A model generated the notes under the pieces. It ran no database searches. It worked only from the letters and a program-made list of their open reading frames with translations, and was not told where the DNA came from. This document shows positions 1-8,842 of a stretch of DNA of 11,588 bases, in pieces. The first letter of the stretch is position 1, and each line of letters opens with the position of its first letter. The position numbers were made by a program, and so were the translations under genes. Origin of the DNA: Flavobacteriales bacterium (lineage in GTDB: Bacteria > Bacteroidota > Bacteroidia > Flavobacteriales > UBA7430); NCBI GenBank assembly GCA_002707145.1, contig PAMD01000001.1, forward strand, positions 1 to 11,588, written 5' to 3'.

Positions 1-478
1 AGTTTTCCATAGCAGGAGCTTGAGTAATGATACCAATGTTTGCACCATAAACTACATTGGAGGTTACTGTTACATCAGCAAATACTTGATCTACATAACG
101 TTCAGGTTCTACTGTAACTGTAACAGATCCAACCATTCCATTTGCGGCATGTTGACCAACAGAGCAGTCATAATAGTATGAACCAGCAACATCAAATGTT
201 ATTGAACCCATTTCTCCAGCTCCTTGAATAGGTAGTGATGTTACTTCAGATGGATTACCAAATGAATCTCCTGTAATTGAATTTGAAGCAAAGTTAACAT
301 CATGTGTTCCACCTTGACTTGTCCAAGTTACAATATCTCCAACCGTTATGGATAATGTTTCTGGAGTATATGTGAATCCAGGACCAACAACAACATTGTG
401 CACTGTTTGTGCAATTGTCATGATTGGAAATAGGGTAATAGCAATAGCCATCACACCACTAAAAAAATTCTTCTTCAT
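1..478 (-). CDS. Secreted protein with N-terminal cupredoxin (plastocyanin-like) domain, 3' part missing
   Basis: The gene starts at an ATG on the minus strand (complement of 476-478) and runs off the left edge, giving 159 residues. Residues 1-23 are a Sec signal peptide (MKKN, hydrophobic stretch, cleavage near TIA/Q). Residues about 25-123 form a type-1 copper domain. The ligand set is visible: His59 in GGTHDVNF, then Cys105, His110 and Met115 in CSVGQHAANGM. The C-x4-H-x4-M spacing resembles auracyanin or azurin more than plant plastocyanin. The segment after residue 126 (RYVDQVFADVTVTSNVVYG) does not belong to the copper fold. It resembles the lead-in of secreted Bacteroidota alpha/beta-hydrolases or esterases, from memory only, so the C-terminal function is uncertain. 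No Shine-Dalgarno is present. The likely role is a periplasmic or exported copper protein, possibly fused to an enzyme or a type IX secretion tail outside the window. Confidence 0.8.
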   Translation of the reverse strand, partial: MKKNFFSGVMAIAITLFPIMTIAQTVHNVVVGPGFTYTPETLSITVGDIVTWTSQGGTHDVNFASNSITGDSFGNPSEVTSLPIQGAGEMGSITFDVAGSYYYDCSVGQHAANGMVGSVTVTVEPERYVDQVFADVTVTSNVVYGANIGIITQAPAMEN

Positions 479-642
479 CTGAGGGTTTTTTGAGTTAATA
501 AAGATTAATTAAAAAAATAAGTTCTTTTTTAGAACCAATAAAATATTGTTAAACCAGATAAATTTAGAACAATATGTGATGGAAAGCAAATTATTAAACT
601 TTTTTGATTTTGTAGAAAAGTATCAATTATTGAGTAAAACAA

Positions 643-3600
643 TTAATTAATATCAATTTGAAGAGAAAGGTATACCATTCTTCCCACTCTTGGACCTCCG
701 TATACTTGATAAGTGAAATTATTCAGGAGGTTAGATGCACCTAATTTTAGAGTTGAGTATATGGAAGGGAAAGACTTATTAATTTGTGCATCTAGTTGAG
801 TATAGGTAGGAACTAAACCTGTGAATTGGGGGGATCCCTCAAAAAGAAAACCTTCTACCCATTTGTAATTAACACTAAAGCCCCAATTTCGTGAGTTTGG
901 CATAAGATTAAGATCTCTTCCGGTAATTCCAATATTGTATTTGTGTTCAGGAGTATTGTAGGCAGGAATGATAGGATCATCAGTTCCAGCTTTATTGAGC
1001 TTGTTGAAAGAGTAGTTGGCATTTAATGTAATACTTTGACTAAGAAAGTAGTTTAAACCAATTGTAAAGCCTTGGGTAGTTACTCCTTCAGATGCATTAG
1101 CTGCAAGACGATATGGTTGTATCGAACTGTATGACAAATCACGGTAATTATCTATTGTATCTCCAACAGCAGTTGCCCACCCATTAATTATATCTGTGCT
1201 GTCACTTACCATAGTTGAACCAAATTTAAATGATGCGCCACTTTGATATCCAATAAAATCTGTATAGCTACTAAAATATGCACTTGCGTCAACATAAAGT
1301 TTGTTAAGTATAGTTGTTCTATATCCTATTTCGATTGTTTTAACTTTTTCTGGGCTGATTGGTGAAATTTGTAATAAACCACCAAGTAGTGCGTCGGGAT
1401 TGACGTATTCACCAATGAAATACTGTTCTAAGGAATCTAGATTTGCAAAGTACTGCTCGAACCCAAAGCCATTAAGATTTCCAAGTAGAATTCCTTGTCC
1501 AGCATTATAATTTAAGTACTGGTCAGTTAGTGTGGGGTTTCTAATTGCTGATGAAAGAGATACTCTAATAACGTCTTTTTCTGAGGGAGTATATACAATC
1601 GAGGCTGCAGGTGAGATTAGATAATCAAAGTTTTGATTTTTATCCATGCGAATAGATCCTGCCAACTTAAGAGTGTTACTTAGAAAATCTCTATTATACC
1701 CCATGTAAACACCATATTCTTTATTTGTAATGTCTATCGTATTAACGATTGTGTCAATTGTAAATACGTAGGAGCTATCAATGATTTCTTCAAACACAGG
1801 TACGAAAGGATTTGTACTTACATTAACAAGAGTAGTGTCGTAATTAACTATTTGGTTTCCTTGATCATCTAGGCTATAGATGTTCTTATAACTTTGAATG
1901 TACCCATCATCAAATATACTTCCATTTGAATTAGGTGCATACATTCGTGCATTTGCTCCAACAACAAATTTATTAAGCCCTAGATCAAATTTGTATTCGG
2001 CGTGTGCATGATACAACCTTGAACGGTCATAAAACATTGTACCACCAACAAGGTTTCCCTGATTATCATATCTTGTCTGGCTTGTAATTTCATCAAATGC
2101 TTCTTGGAATTCAGGTGATCCGGGAACTAAGAAGCTATTTCCGAATTGCCCAACATATGAGTCCATGTAATCTTGGGTTTCCTCATGAAATTCCTGAAAT
2201 ATTTCAGGATTATTATCTAATATTTCATTCATGTCTGTATACCAATTTTGGTATGCATTGGGAATTCCAACAGGAATTCCATTTTCATCTAGAATAGTTT
2301 CTCCAGTAACTGGATCTGTTTCAAAAAAAGGAATATCAAGAACATCTATCCAGCCTGGAATTTCAAGGATTTGAGGAATAATACTTTGAGTCCAATAACC
2401 ACTATATTCTTCACTAAATTTTTTCTTACTCATTTGCATGTTCTGAAGACTAATCGCAGTTGCTACAGCATCGTATGAGTTTCCTGCATCTTCATGTGTT
2501 TCATACAAACGTATAAAAAATTTATCTTTTTGTCTAAATTCTATTCTATTCTGAAAAAACTCTAAATCTTTTAAACTATATCTATTGTCTCCTTGATAAA
2601 CGGTAGTTCCATTTCCATAATTAGTGGCATAGATTAATTCTGTTTTTGCAGTTGGTTTAAAGAAAAATGCAGCATTCATTTTTGTGTTTTCAGTATCATA
2701 ATCTACTAGATCTTCTTCTCTATAACCTGGTCTATGGAAACTTCCTAACCCAGGAGCAAGAGCAAAATTACTGAATGAAGAATATTCTTCGTCACCATAT
2801 CTATTTACCGCATCATATCCCCCAGGATTAGAGGGTTCTGTTGGAGAATCGAAGGCCTGATCGTAATTATTTGCTACCCAGTCAGAAGCTGTCATTCGAT
2901 AATAATTTAATTTATAACCGAATTTATCTTCTCCATTTTTGTTTTTTATACTTTGCGCCCAACGTATGGCAATTTCATTTAAGTTTCTGGCACCACCTTT
3001 AACTTGAGCAGAAAACCCCGGAAACTGAAAAGGATCTTTGGTCTCCATACTAATAACACCGTTAAATGCATTTGGTCCATAAAGAGATGAATTAGCTCCA
3101 ACCACAATTTCAACTTTTTTAAGATCTAGTTCTGACGAACCAAGAAAATTACCCAGAGAAAAGTTTAATCCTGGAGATTGATTGTCTACTCCATCTATAA
3201 TTTGAAGAGATCGAACAGGTGAGGTTGAATTGAAGCCTCTAGTATTAATTATTTTAAACCCCATACTTGCGGAGGTTACATCAACTCCTTTGAGTGCACC
3301 TAAACCTTCATAAAAACTAGCTGCAGGTGTTTCTTTAATCGCAATGACGTCCATTGCTTCAACAGTGATTGGGGATTGTTTTTGTTTATCTGTAAGTCGA
3401 GAATCTACAATGATTATCTCTGAAAGAAGCTGTTTGTCTTCACTCAAGTATACTTTAATTGGCGAGGAAGATTCAACGATAATAATTTTTTTTTCAAATC
3501 CAATAAATGAAACCTCTATTTCAATTGGTAATTTATAAGAATCAATTTGGAATAAACCGTCAATGTCAGTCATAGTTCCTTTACCAATTTCAGGAATAAT

Positions 3601-3729
3601 AACATTTGCACCTACTAAAGTTTCTTTAGATTTTTTATCATAAACGGTACCATTGATTAAATTTTGAGAAAATAATGAGCCAAATGTTATAAATAGTACT
3701 ACTAAAGTTAAGATTCTTTTTGAAATCAT
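643..3729 (-). CDS. TonB-dependent outer-membrane receptor
   Basis: This complete 1028-residue protein imports an unknown ligand across the outer membrane using TonB energy. Residues 1-22 are a signal peptide ending SLFSQ. Residues about 24-95 form a carboxypeptidase-regulatory-like beta-sandwich (INGTVYDKKSKETLVGANV, then GTMTDIDGLFQI), typical of Bacteroidota receptors. A candidate TonB box (EIIIVDS) lies near 104-110. The plug follows at about 118-235, with NTRGFN (162-167), a DGVDN turn and the plug end KKVEIVVGANSSLYGPNAF (204-222). The rest is a 22-strand-type barrel with a long acidic loop around 470-570. The C-terminus is YLSLQIDIN rather than ending in Phe. No SusD-like gene is adjacent and no SusC signature was recognised, so a siderophore, metal, vitamin or peptide substrate is as likely as glycan. 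It appears monocistronic, with 164 bp to the cupredoxin gene and 139 bp to ribBA. Confidence 0.93.
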   Translation of the reverse strand: MISKRILTLVVLFITFGSLFSQNLINGTVYDKKSKETLVGANVIIPEIGKGTMTDIDGLFQIDSYKLPIEIEVSFIGFEKKIIIVESSSPIKVYLSEDKQLLSEIIIVDSRLTDKQKQSPITVEAMDVIAIKETPAASFYEGLGALKGVDVTSASMGFKIINTRGFNSTSPVRSLQIIDGVDNQSPGLNFSLGNFLGSSELDLKKVEIVVGANSSLYGPNAFNGVISMETKDPFQFPGFSAQVKGGARNLNEIAIRWAQSIKNKNGEDKFGYKLNYYRMTASDWVANNYDQAFDSPTEPSNPGGYDAVNRYGDEEYSSFSNFALAPGLGSFHRPGYREEDLVDYDTENTKMNAAFFFKPTAKTELIYATNYGNGTTVYQGDNRYSLKDLEFFQNRIEFRQKDKFFIRLYETHEDAGNSYDAVATAISLQNMQMSKKKFSEEYSGYWTQSIIPQILEIPGWIDVLDIPFFETDPVTGETILDENGIPVGIPNAYQNWYTDMNEILDNNPEIFQEFHEETQDYMDSYVGQFGNSFLVPGSPEFQEAFDEITSQTRYDNQGNLVGGTMFYDRSRLYHAHAEYKFDLGLNKFVVGANARMYAPNSNGSIFDDGYIQSYKNIYSLDDQGNQIVNYDTTLVNVSTNPFVPVFEEIIDSSYVFTIDTIVNTIDITNKEYGVYMGYNRDFLSNTLKLAGSIRMDKNQNFDYLISPAASIVYTPSEKDVIRVSLSSAIRNPTLTDQYLNYNAGQGILLGNLNGFGFEQYFANLDSLEQYFIGEYVNPDALLGGLLQISPISPEKVKTIEIGYRTTILNKLYVDASAYFSSYTDFIGYQSGASFKFGSTMVSDSTDIINGWATAVGDTIDNYRDLSYSSIQPYRLAANASEGVTTQGFTIGLNYFLSQSITLNANYSFNKLNKAGTDDPIIPAYNTPEHKYNIGITGRDLNLMPNSRNWGFSVNYKWVEGFLFEGSPQFTGLVPTYTQLDAQINKSFPSIYSTLKLGASNLLNNFTYQVYGGPRVGRMVYLSLQIDIN

Positions 3730-3745
3730 TTTTTAAAAGTTTAAT

Positions 3746-3753
3746 CAAAAATA
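3746..3753 (-). promoter_or_regulatory. Candidate -7 box for the TonB-dependent receptor gene
   Basis: Read on the minus strand this is TATTTTTG, a perfect match to the Bacteroidota -7 motif TAnnTTTG. It lies 17 bp upstream of the receptor ATG, implying a very short leader of roughly 10 nt. No TTG -33 element was found at the usual 17-23 bp spacing. A chance match in AT-rich DNA is therefore possible. Confidence 0.35.
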
Positions 3754-3868
3754 GTAAAATTATGTTCATAAGTGAATGTTGGATAGAGTAGATGTGTAAC
3801 AAGTTGAATACCAAAAATTTAAGCTACATTGACGTGGCATTAATTGGAATATGGTTTTTATTCATCAT

Positions 3869-5074
3869 TCATTTTAAATTATGTCCCATTTTATCTTTTT
3901 TCGTCTTCAGATAAAATTCATTGTATTGGTTGGTATCAATTTCAATAGATATGTTTTCAACAATTTCTAAACCATATCCTATTAGACCAGCTCTTTTTTT
4001 TGGGTTATTGGTCATTAGTTTGAGCTTCCTAACTCCTAGATCTCTTAGGATTTGAGCACCTACACCGTAATCTCTTTCATCAGCTTTGAAACCTAGTTTT
4101 TCATTTGCCTGAACTGTATCATAACCCTCTTGTTGTAGTTTATAAGCTTTCATTTTGTTAATGAATCCTATACCACGTCCCTCTTGGTTCATATAGACAA
4201 TAACTCCTCGACCTTCACTTTCAACATTTTTCATTGCCTGAGCAAGCTGTTTTCCACAGTCGCATCTGCATGAGCCAAAAATATCTCCAGTTATACAGGA
4301 TGAATGAACTCTTACAAGTATTTCTTCTTCTGGTTCCCATGATCCTTTGTAAAGTGCTATGTGGTCTCTTCCAGTATTTGTTTGTTTATATGCAGTAAGA
4401 GTGAAGTTTCCATGTTCTGTTGGAAGTTCTATTGTCTCAAGTTTTTGGATTAAGCTTTCTTTTTTCATTCTATATGCGACTAAATCTTCTATAGATATGA
4501 GTTTTAATTGATGTTTTTTTGCTATTTCTTTTAGCTGTGGAAGCCTTGCCATGGTTCCATCCTCGTTCATTATTTCTACAATAACACCAGCTGGTTTTAA
4601 GCCAGATAATCTGGCTAAATCTACAGCTGCTTCTGTATGCCCAGTTCTTCTTAAGACTCCCCCATTTTTGGCCTTCAGTGGAAATATATGCCCTGGTCTA
4701 CCTAAATCGTTTGGTTGTGTTTTTGGATCAATCAATGAGAGAATTGTCATTGCACGATCCTTAGCTGAAATTCCTGTAGTACAGCCTTGACCTATTAAAT
4801 CAATTGATACTGTAAATTGAGTTTGGTTTGGGTCAGTGTTCTTGCCAACCATCATCTCAAGATTTAACTCCTCGGCTCTTTTTTCAAGAATAGGAGCACA
4901 AATTAAGCCTCTACCATGCGTAGCCATAAAATTAATCATTTCTGGAGTCGCTTTCTCTGCAGCGGCAACAAAGTCCCCTTCATTTTCTCTATCCTCATCA
5001 TCTACAACGATAACAATTTTACCGTTTTTGATGTCATCCAATGCCTCTTCTATTGTATTAAGTTGATCGTACAT
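3869..5074 (-). CDS. ribBA: Bifunctional 3,4-dihydroxy-2-butanone 4-phosphate synthase / GTP cyclohydrolase II
   Basis: This 401-residue cytoplasmic enzyme catalyses both entry reactions of riboflavin synthesis: ribulose 5-phosphate to 3,4-dihydroxy-2-butanone 4-phosphate, and GTP to the diaminopyrimidine precursor. The RibB half (about 1-203) has the acidic loop [11 protein letters not shown] at 25-35, RPGHIFPL at 126-133 and [15 protein letters not shown] at 142-156. The RibA half (about 207-395) has the zinc ligands Cys260, Cys271 and Cys273 in the [17 protein letters not shown] segment, NQEGRGIG at 296-303, [12 protein letters not shown] at 336-347 and NNPKKRAGL at 356-364. All key residues appear intact in both halves. 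It is the last gene of the cluster, starting 21 bp after the upstream glycosyltransferase stop. The 5' side has an A-rich run but no Shine-Dalgarno. No FMN riboswitch is possible in such a short gap. Confidence 0.97.
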   Translation of the reverse strand: MYDQLNTIEEALDDIKNGKIVIVVDDEDRENEGDFVAAAEKATPEMINFMATHGRGLICAPILEKRAEELNLEMMVGKNTDPNQTQFTVSIDLIGQGCTTGISAKDRAMTILSLIDPKTQPNDLGRPGHIFPLKAKNGGVLRRTGHTEAAVDLARLSGLKPAGVIVEIMNEDGTMARLPQLKEIAKKHQLKLISIEDLVAYRMKKESLIQKLETIELPTEHGNFTLTAYKQTNTGRDHIALYKGSWEPEEEILVRVHSSCITGDIFGSCRCDCGKQLAQAMKNVESEGRGVIVYMNQEGRGIGFINKMKAYKLQQEGYDTVQANEKLGFKADERDYGVGAQILRDLGVRKLKLMTNNPKKRAGLIGYGLEIVENISIEIDTNQYNEFYLKTKKDKMGHNLK

Positions 5075-5095
5075 TTTTTTTTGTAAATATAAGAA

Positions 5096-6259
5096 TTAGT
5101 GCATTAATAATTTGTTCAGTTGAGACGTTGTTTTTTCCCAACTGTATTTATTTTTGACAAAAATTCTAGCTTTTTCTCCAAGTTCATTTCTATATTTTGA
5201 GTTTTTAAGTAGATCAGTACAAAGCTTTGCTAGTTCTTTAGAACTGTTTGCAGTGCATATAACATCTTGGGGGGCTAGAAGGGCTTTGTTCACAATGTCT
5301 GTTGTAACACATGCTTTATTCATTGCCATTGCTTCAAGTAATTTATTTTGAAGTCCTGTCCCCATTCGCATAGGAGCTATAAAGATCTTAGACATTGCAT
5401 AAGCCTCTCTTATATCATCGATCCAACCACTCACAGTAACATTTTCAGATTGTAAATTTATTACTGATCGGCTTGGGTCTGCTCCAGCAATTAATACTTT
5501 TACTTCTGGTATATTTAATTTTACTATCGGTAAAATGTAATTGCATAGAAATTTGACCGCATCAATATTAGGAGCATACCCCATATTTCCCACAAATACT
5601 AAGTCATATTTTTTAATAGAGTCAAAAGGTTTAAAATAATCAAAATTGACCCCATTTGTGATGATATTAATTTTTTGTTGTTTTGGGTGTTTAATATATG
5701 AACGATCCTCTTTTGTTATAATTGTATGATAATTAAATACATTCATTAAATATGATTCGTATTTTTTTTGCTTTTTGGATTCCCATTGATAAAACCATCT
5801 TAGTAATAAATTTGATTTATTTGCTCTTCTTTCCATGCCTTTTGAAAATGCATCCATGTAATCAAGTGTCTTTGTGATTTTTTGGTCTATAATGTATTTC
5901 GCTACGCGAGTTAATTGACAATAAATATGATCGGGTTTAATATTTAAAATTAATTTATTGATTTTATTCTGAGCATTTATATCGTAAAATAGTGCTGATT
6001 GAAAAGGATCTTTATTAAAAACAGCCTTAAAAATATTTAAAAATATTTGGGTATAGGAAAGTTTTATAAAGTGAATTTCTTCGCAAAATTCTAATAAGAC
6101 ATCTTTTGTTTCTTTTGGGATATTAGTCAAAGGCATCTTGATTGAACATAGATATATTCTGTGAGTTTTAGAAAGCCCTTTTAATTGATGGAAAGCCCTT
6201 AGTTTATCTCCTTTTTCCAATGGATATGGGATTCTAGATGTGAGAACAAACAATTTCAT
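5096..6259 (-). CDS. GT-B fold glycosyltransferase (GT4-like, TIGR03087-type)
   Basis: This 387-residue protein probably transfers a sugar from a nucleotide-sugar donor onto a cell-envelope glycan at the inner membrane face. The N-terminal domain begins MKLFVLTSRIPYPLEKGDK, and the RIPYP..KGDK..R.FH pattern resembles sugar transferases of the PEP-CTERM/exosortase-associated TIGR03087 group. The second Rossmann domain has TNGVNFDYF at 201-209, VFVGNMGYAPNIDAV at 221-235 and the donor-binding segment TGLQNKLLEAMAMNK at 301-315, with the conserved Glu309. There is no signal peptide or membrane helix. Its ATG directly abuts the TAA of the upstream glycosyltransferase (TAA-ATG), which suggests translational coupling. 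The acceptor and sugar cannot be told from sequence. The family call is firm; the TIGR03087 resemblance is from memory. Confidence 0.87.
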   Translation of the reverse strand: MKLFVLTSRIPYPLEKGDKLRAFHQLKGLSKTHRIYLCSIKMPLTNIPKETKDVLLEFCEEIHFIKLSYTQIFLNIFKAVFNKDPFQSALFYDINAQNKINKLILNIKPDHIYCQLTRVAKYIIDQKITKTLDYMDAFSKGMERRANKSNLLLRWFYQWESKKQKKYESYLMNVFNYHTIITKEDRSYIKHPKQQKINIITNGVNFDYFKPFDSIKKYDLVFVGNMGYAPNIDAVKFLCNYILPIVKLNIPEVKVLIAGADPSRSVINLQSENVTVSGWIDDIREAYAMSKIFIAPMRMGTGLQNKLLEAMAMNKACVTTDIVNKALLAPQDVICTANSSKELAKLCTDLLKNSKYRNELGEKARIFVKNKYSWEKTTSQLNKLLMH

Positions 6260-7432
6260 TTAAAAGATTTTTTCTACTTGGTTTAAAAATATTTCTTTTG
6301 AAAAGTTTTTTAGAGCAAATTTTTTAGCTTGAACCTCAATTTGATTTACTTTTTTAGGATTTTTGATGCAAAATTCCATGGCACAAATAAAATCTTCAAC
6401 AGAATCAGCAATTATAATATTTTTCATGTGGGTACAGGTAATTCCCTTAAGCGCAATACTTGTGCCTATTATGCATTTTCCATGGGCTAATCCTTCAATG
6501 ATTTTAACTCTAATACCAGAGCCAGAAAATAGAGGGACAAGCATGACTTTGTGCTTTGAAATAAAATGTTCAGCACTCAGTACTTCACTATGATTTATTA
6601 TGTTTTCTCTTTTTTTCATTAGTAATGACTTTGGCATTCCTCTTCCTGCAATATGAAAAGTTGAAAGGGGGTAGATTTTATTAAACGTAGGCCATACTTT
6701 ATCACAAATCCATTGAATACCTACTTGATTTGGTTTCCAATCCATTGCCCCTAGATGAAAAAAGTCAGTATGTTCAAAAGAATTATTGATTTTTTTATCT
6801 ATTTTTTTAATAAATAATCCAAGTAGGTTTATTTTGACTTTGGTGTAAGTCGAAATCACCTTTAGATCGTTTAAAGAAATACATGCAATTCTATCAACAG
6901 AATTCCAAAATGCAATTTCCTCTTTTTTTAATCTTATGGCTTGTAATTTTAAATATGCATTTATAAAAGGATTATTTGTACTACTTTTTCTGTGTTCTCC
7001 CCAAATTTGATGTTCTATATTGTGTGATCTATATATTAATGTGGCTGAAGATATCTTTTTAACAATTGGAAGGTAAGAACTTGTAAATAGGCTTTCAAAA
7101 ACTACAATATCAAAATTTGTTTTCTTCAAAATAGTTTTTAAGGCAAATTCATATGCTTTACAAGTAAATCTTGATAAGATATAGGACTTATTTCTAAACA
7201 GGTTTTTGACAACTTCCAACAAACTTATTTTAGTATTAACATAAACGGATTGAAAATTTAGATGTGGATCTTTAATTTGTAAGGATGATGGATGCTTGTC
7301 TGTTTCAATGGATAGAAAAGTAACTTCATTTTTAGGTAATAATATCTCCAATAATTGAGCAATAGCTATAGCCCCACCATCTGCTTTGGGGAAGGGAGGT
7401 TTGTGTGAAAGAATTAAGATTTTTTTTGCCAT
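6260..7432 (-). CDS. GT-B fold glycosyltransferase (GT4-like)
   Basis: This 390-residue protein is the second predicted glycosyltransferase of the cluster. It starts MAKKILILSHKPPFPKADGG, a typical GT-B first strand with a glycine-rich loop. RSHNIEHQIWGEH at 135-147 is a pattern common in GT4-like enzymes. The C-terminal donor domain has FHLGAMDWKPNQVGI (225-239), IAGRG (261-265) and SGSGIRVKIIEGLAHGK (303-319), with the expected Glu313. There is no signal peptide. The start overlaps the 3' end of lptG by 19 bp, and its stop abuts the next glycosyltransferase start, so all three are probably translated from one mRNA. Together with LptG this suggests work on lipopolysaccharide or another envelope polysaccharide, by context only. 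It is distinct in sequence from the neighbouring glycosyltransferase, not a recent tandem copy. Coding is very A/T-rich by eye. Confidence 0.85.
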   Translation of the reverse strand: MAKKILILSHKPPFPKADGGAIAIAQLLEILLPKNEVTFLSIETDKHPSSLQIKDPHLNFQSVYVNTKISLLEVVKNLFRNKSYILSRFTCKAYEFALKTILKKTNFDIVVFESLFTSSYLPIVKKISSATLIYRSHNIEHQIWGEHRKSSTNNPFINAYLKLQAIRLKKEEIAFWNSVDRIACISLNDLKVISTYTKVKINLLGLFIKKIDKKINNSFEHTDFFHLGAMDWKPNQVGIQWICDKVWPTFNKIYPLSTFHIAGRGMPKSLLMKKRENIINHSEVLSAEHFISKHKVMLVPLFSGSGIRVKIIEGLAHGKCIIGTSIALKGITCTHMKNIIIADSVEDFICAMEFCIKNPKKVNQIEVQAKKFALKNFSKEIFLNQVEKIF

Positions 7433-8823
7433 TTATTTTTTAATTTAATGAAAATCCAGAATCCACTAGGAATCGAAAATTTCTCATCATTAGCAGCATT
7501 AAAACAAAAGAATATTCCAAGAGGAGTTAATACCATTGTTGACATCCACATTCCAAAACCAGAGCTAAAAACACCTTGTAGTGCACTTTTTTCAGCAGTG
7601 ATTGAGATAATGTGATATATCAAGAAAAATATTATAGACAAAAGTACTGGGAGTCCTAGACCACCTTTTCTAATTAGCGCTCCTAAAGGCGCCCCAATTA
7701 AAAATAATATCAAGCAAGCAAAGGGAAGGCTAAATTTTCTATGCCATTCAATTTCAGATTTTTTTAATTTTTTTTTCTTGTATTTAATTTCTCTTATGGA
7801 GTTGTATGCATATGATTTACTACTTCTGACTTTATTGGACGCAGCTTTATAAACACTTTTTTTCTTTTTGTTACTGAGGTCTTGAATCGAGAAGATAGGT
7901 CTAACTTCAGAAATTTCTTTTTCTATTTTGAAGCTATATGAGCTAGAGATTTTTTTCTCGAAATCATTTAATTTAACTTCAATATTTGACCTTAAAGAAT
8001 CTTGGTTATTTTCTAATTCTTTTAAGTTCATAAATTGAGCGACATTTGAGTACTTTTCCTCATCAGATCTTTCAAAGGCAAAAGAACTTAAATCAAATTT
8101 AATTTTTTCAGATTTGAATTTAGTTCTCGAGAAAGGAAGGTTTTTTCTTTTTTTTGAATTTTTTGGATTCATCTCTTCATAACTTTGACCGTTGTATAAT
8201 TCCAGAACTAGATATCTACCATTTTCTGATGTAAACATTGATCCACTTTCAGCAAGAATGACTTTGGTATTACCAGCATTATGACTGTGGTCATAAATAA
8301 TAATATCCTTAAGTTGATTGTTCTCAGAATCTTTCTTAGATACCTTAATACTGAAGCCTTCAATATCATTAAAAAAGATTCCTTCACGAATGTTTAAATC
8401 TAATTTTTTATTCATTATATCATATAATAATGTCTTGAACTTCAAGTTTGAGTATGGAATAATATGATTTGAAAAAAGAAATGCACAAAATGCGAAAATA
8501 CAAACCAAAGTGAACATTGGTTTCATAATTTTGAAAAGGGATATACCTGCTGATTTTAGTGCGGTCAATTCATTATTTTCACTTAATTGACCGAAAGCCA
8601 TTAAGGAAGATAAAAGTATCGCTAAAGGTAGTGCTAATGGAACTAAAGTGGGGATGATGTAGATGATAATCTCACCAATTACTTTCAATTCTAGTCCTTT
8701 ACCAATAAGATCATCTACGTACTTCCACACGTTTTGCATTAGAAGTATAAATAGCATTGTGAAAAAAGTACCTAAAAAGGGTGTAAAGAAAGCTTTTAAA
8801 ACAAGTTTGTTTAAGGTTTTCAA
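7414..8823 (-). CDS. lptG: LptF/LptG family lipopolysaccharide export permease, TTG start
   Basis: This 469-residue inner-membrane protein belongs to the YjgP/YjgQ family, the permease half of the LptB2FG transporter that extracts lipopolysaccharide. Three N-terminal helices (about 12-30, 51-73, 102-118) and three C-terminal helices (about 365-385, 389-409, 424-442) flank a periplasmic beta-rich domain. Family-typical segments are ELTALKSAGIS (85-95) and SLPFACLILFLIGAPLGAL (365-383). It is about 100 residues longer than the E. coli proteins because of a Lys/Ser/Glu-rich insert around 255-357, which I believe is usual in Bacteroidota. The start codon is TTG (complement of 8821-8823): an in-frame TAA lies five codons upstream and no ATG intervenes, while the first Met downstream (residue 23) would cut into helix 1. 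The sequence before it is AAAGGA. LptF versus LptG cannot be fully decided here; LptG is chosen for its resemblance to flavobacterial lptG neighbouring ribBA. Confidence 0.9.
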   Translation of the reverse strand: MKTLNKLVLKAFFTPFLGTFFTMLFILLMQNVWKYVDDLIGKGLELKVIGEIIIYIIPTLVPLALPLAILLSSLMAFGQLSENNELTALKSAGISLFKIMKPMFTLVCIFAFCAFLFSNHIIPYSNLKFKTLLYDIMNKKLDLNIREGIFFNDIEGFSIKVSKKDSENNQLKDIIIYDHSHNAGNTKVILAESGSMFTSENGRYLVLELYNGQSYEEMNPKNSKKRKNLPFSRTKFKSEKIKFDLSSFAFERSDEEKYSNVAQFMNLKELENNQDSLRSNIEVKLNDFEKKISSSYSFKIEKEISEVRPIFSIQDLSNKKKKSVYKAASNKVRSSKSYAYNSIREIKYKKKKLKKSEIEWHRKFSLPFACLILFLIGAPLGALIRKGGLGLPVLLSIIFFLIYHIISITAEKSALQGVFSSGFGMWMSTMVLTPLGIFFCFNAANDEKFSIPSGFWIFIKLKNKWQKKS

Positions 8824-8842
8824 TCCTTTATAATTTTAAGTA

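Noticed and set aside
580..595. Promoter -7 box for the cupredoxin gene (ATAATTTG on the minus strand)
   Set aside because: It matches only four of six consensus positions and has no TTG at suitable spacing.
560..642. Weak inverted repeat (TTGAT...ATCAA) downstream of the receptor gene as a terminator
   Set aside because: The stem is only 5 bp of A/T-rich sequence with a long loop, indistinguishable from chance in this composition.
5075..5095. FMN riboswitch ahead of ribBA
   Set aside because: The gap is only 21 bp and A/T-rich with no conserved RFN helices. The gene is internal to a polycistronic cluster.
1301..5351. Plus-strand open frames of 64-79 codons within the receptor, ribBA and glycosyltransferase genes
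   Set aside because: All are antisense shadows of well-supported minus-strand genes and have compositions typical of reverse-frame translation.
5096..7432. Recent tandem duplication of the two glycosyltransferases
   Set aside because: They share only the general GT-B pattern; the N-terminal domains and signature segments differ too much for a recent copy.
7768..7776. Run of nine T (A9 on the coding strand) inside lptG, possible slippage or phase-variation site
   Set aside because: It encodes part of a lysine-rich insert in a very AT-rich genome where such runs are common, and the frame is intact. Nothing else suggests switching.
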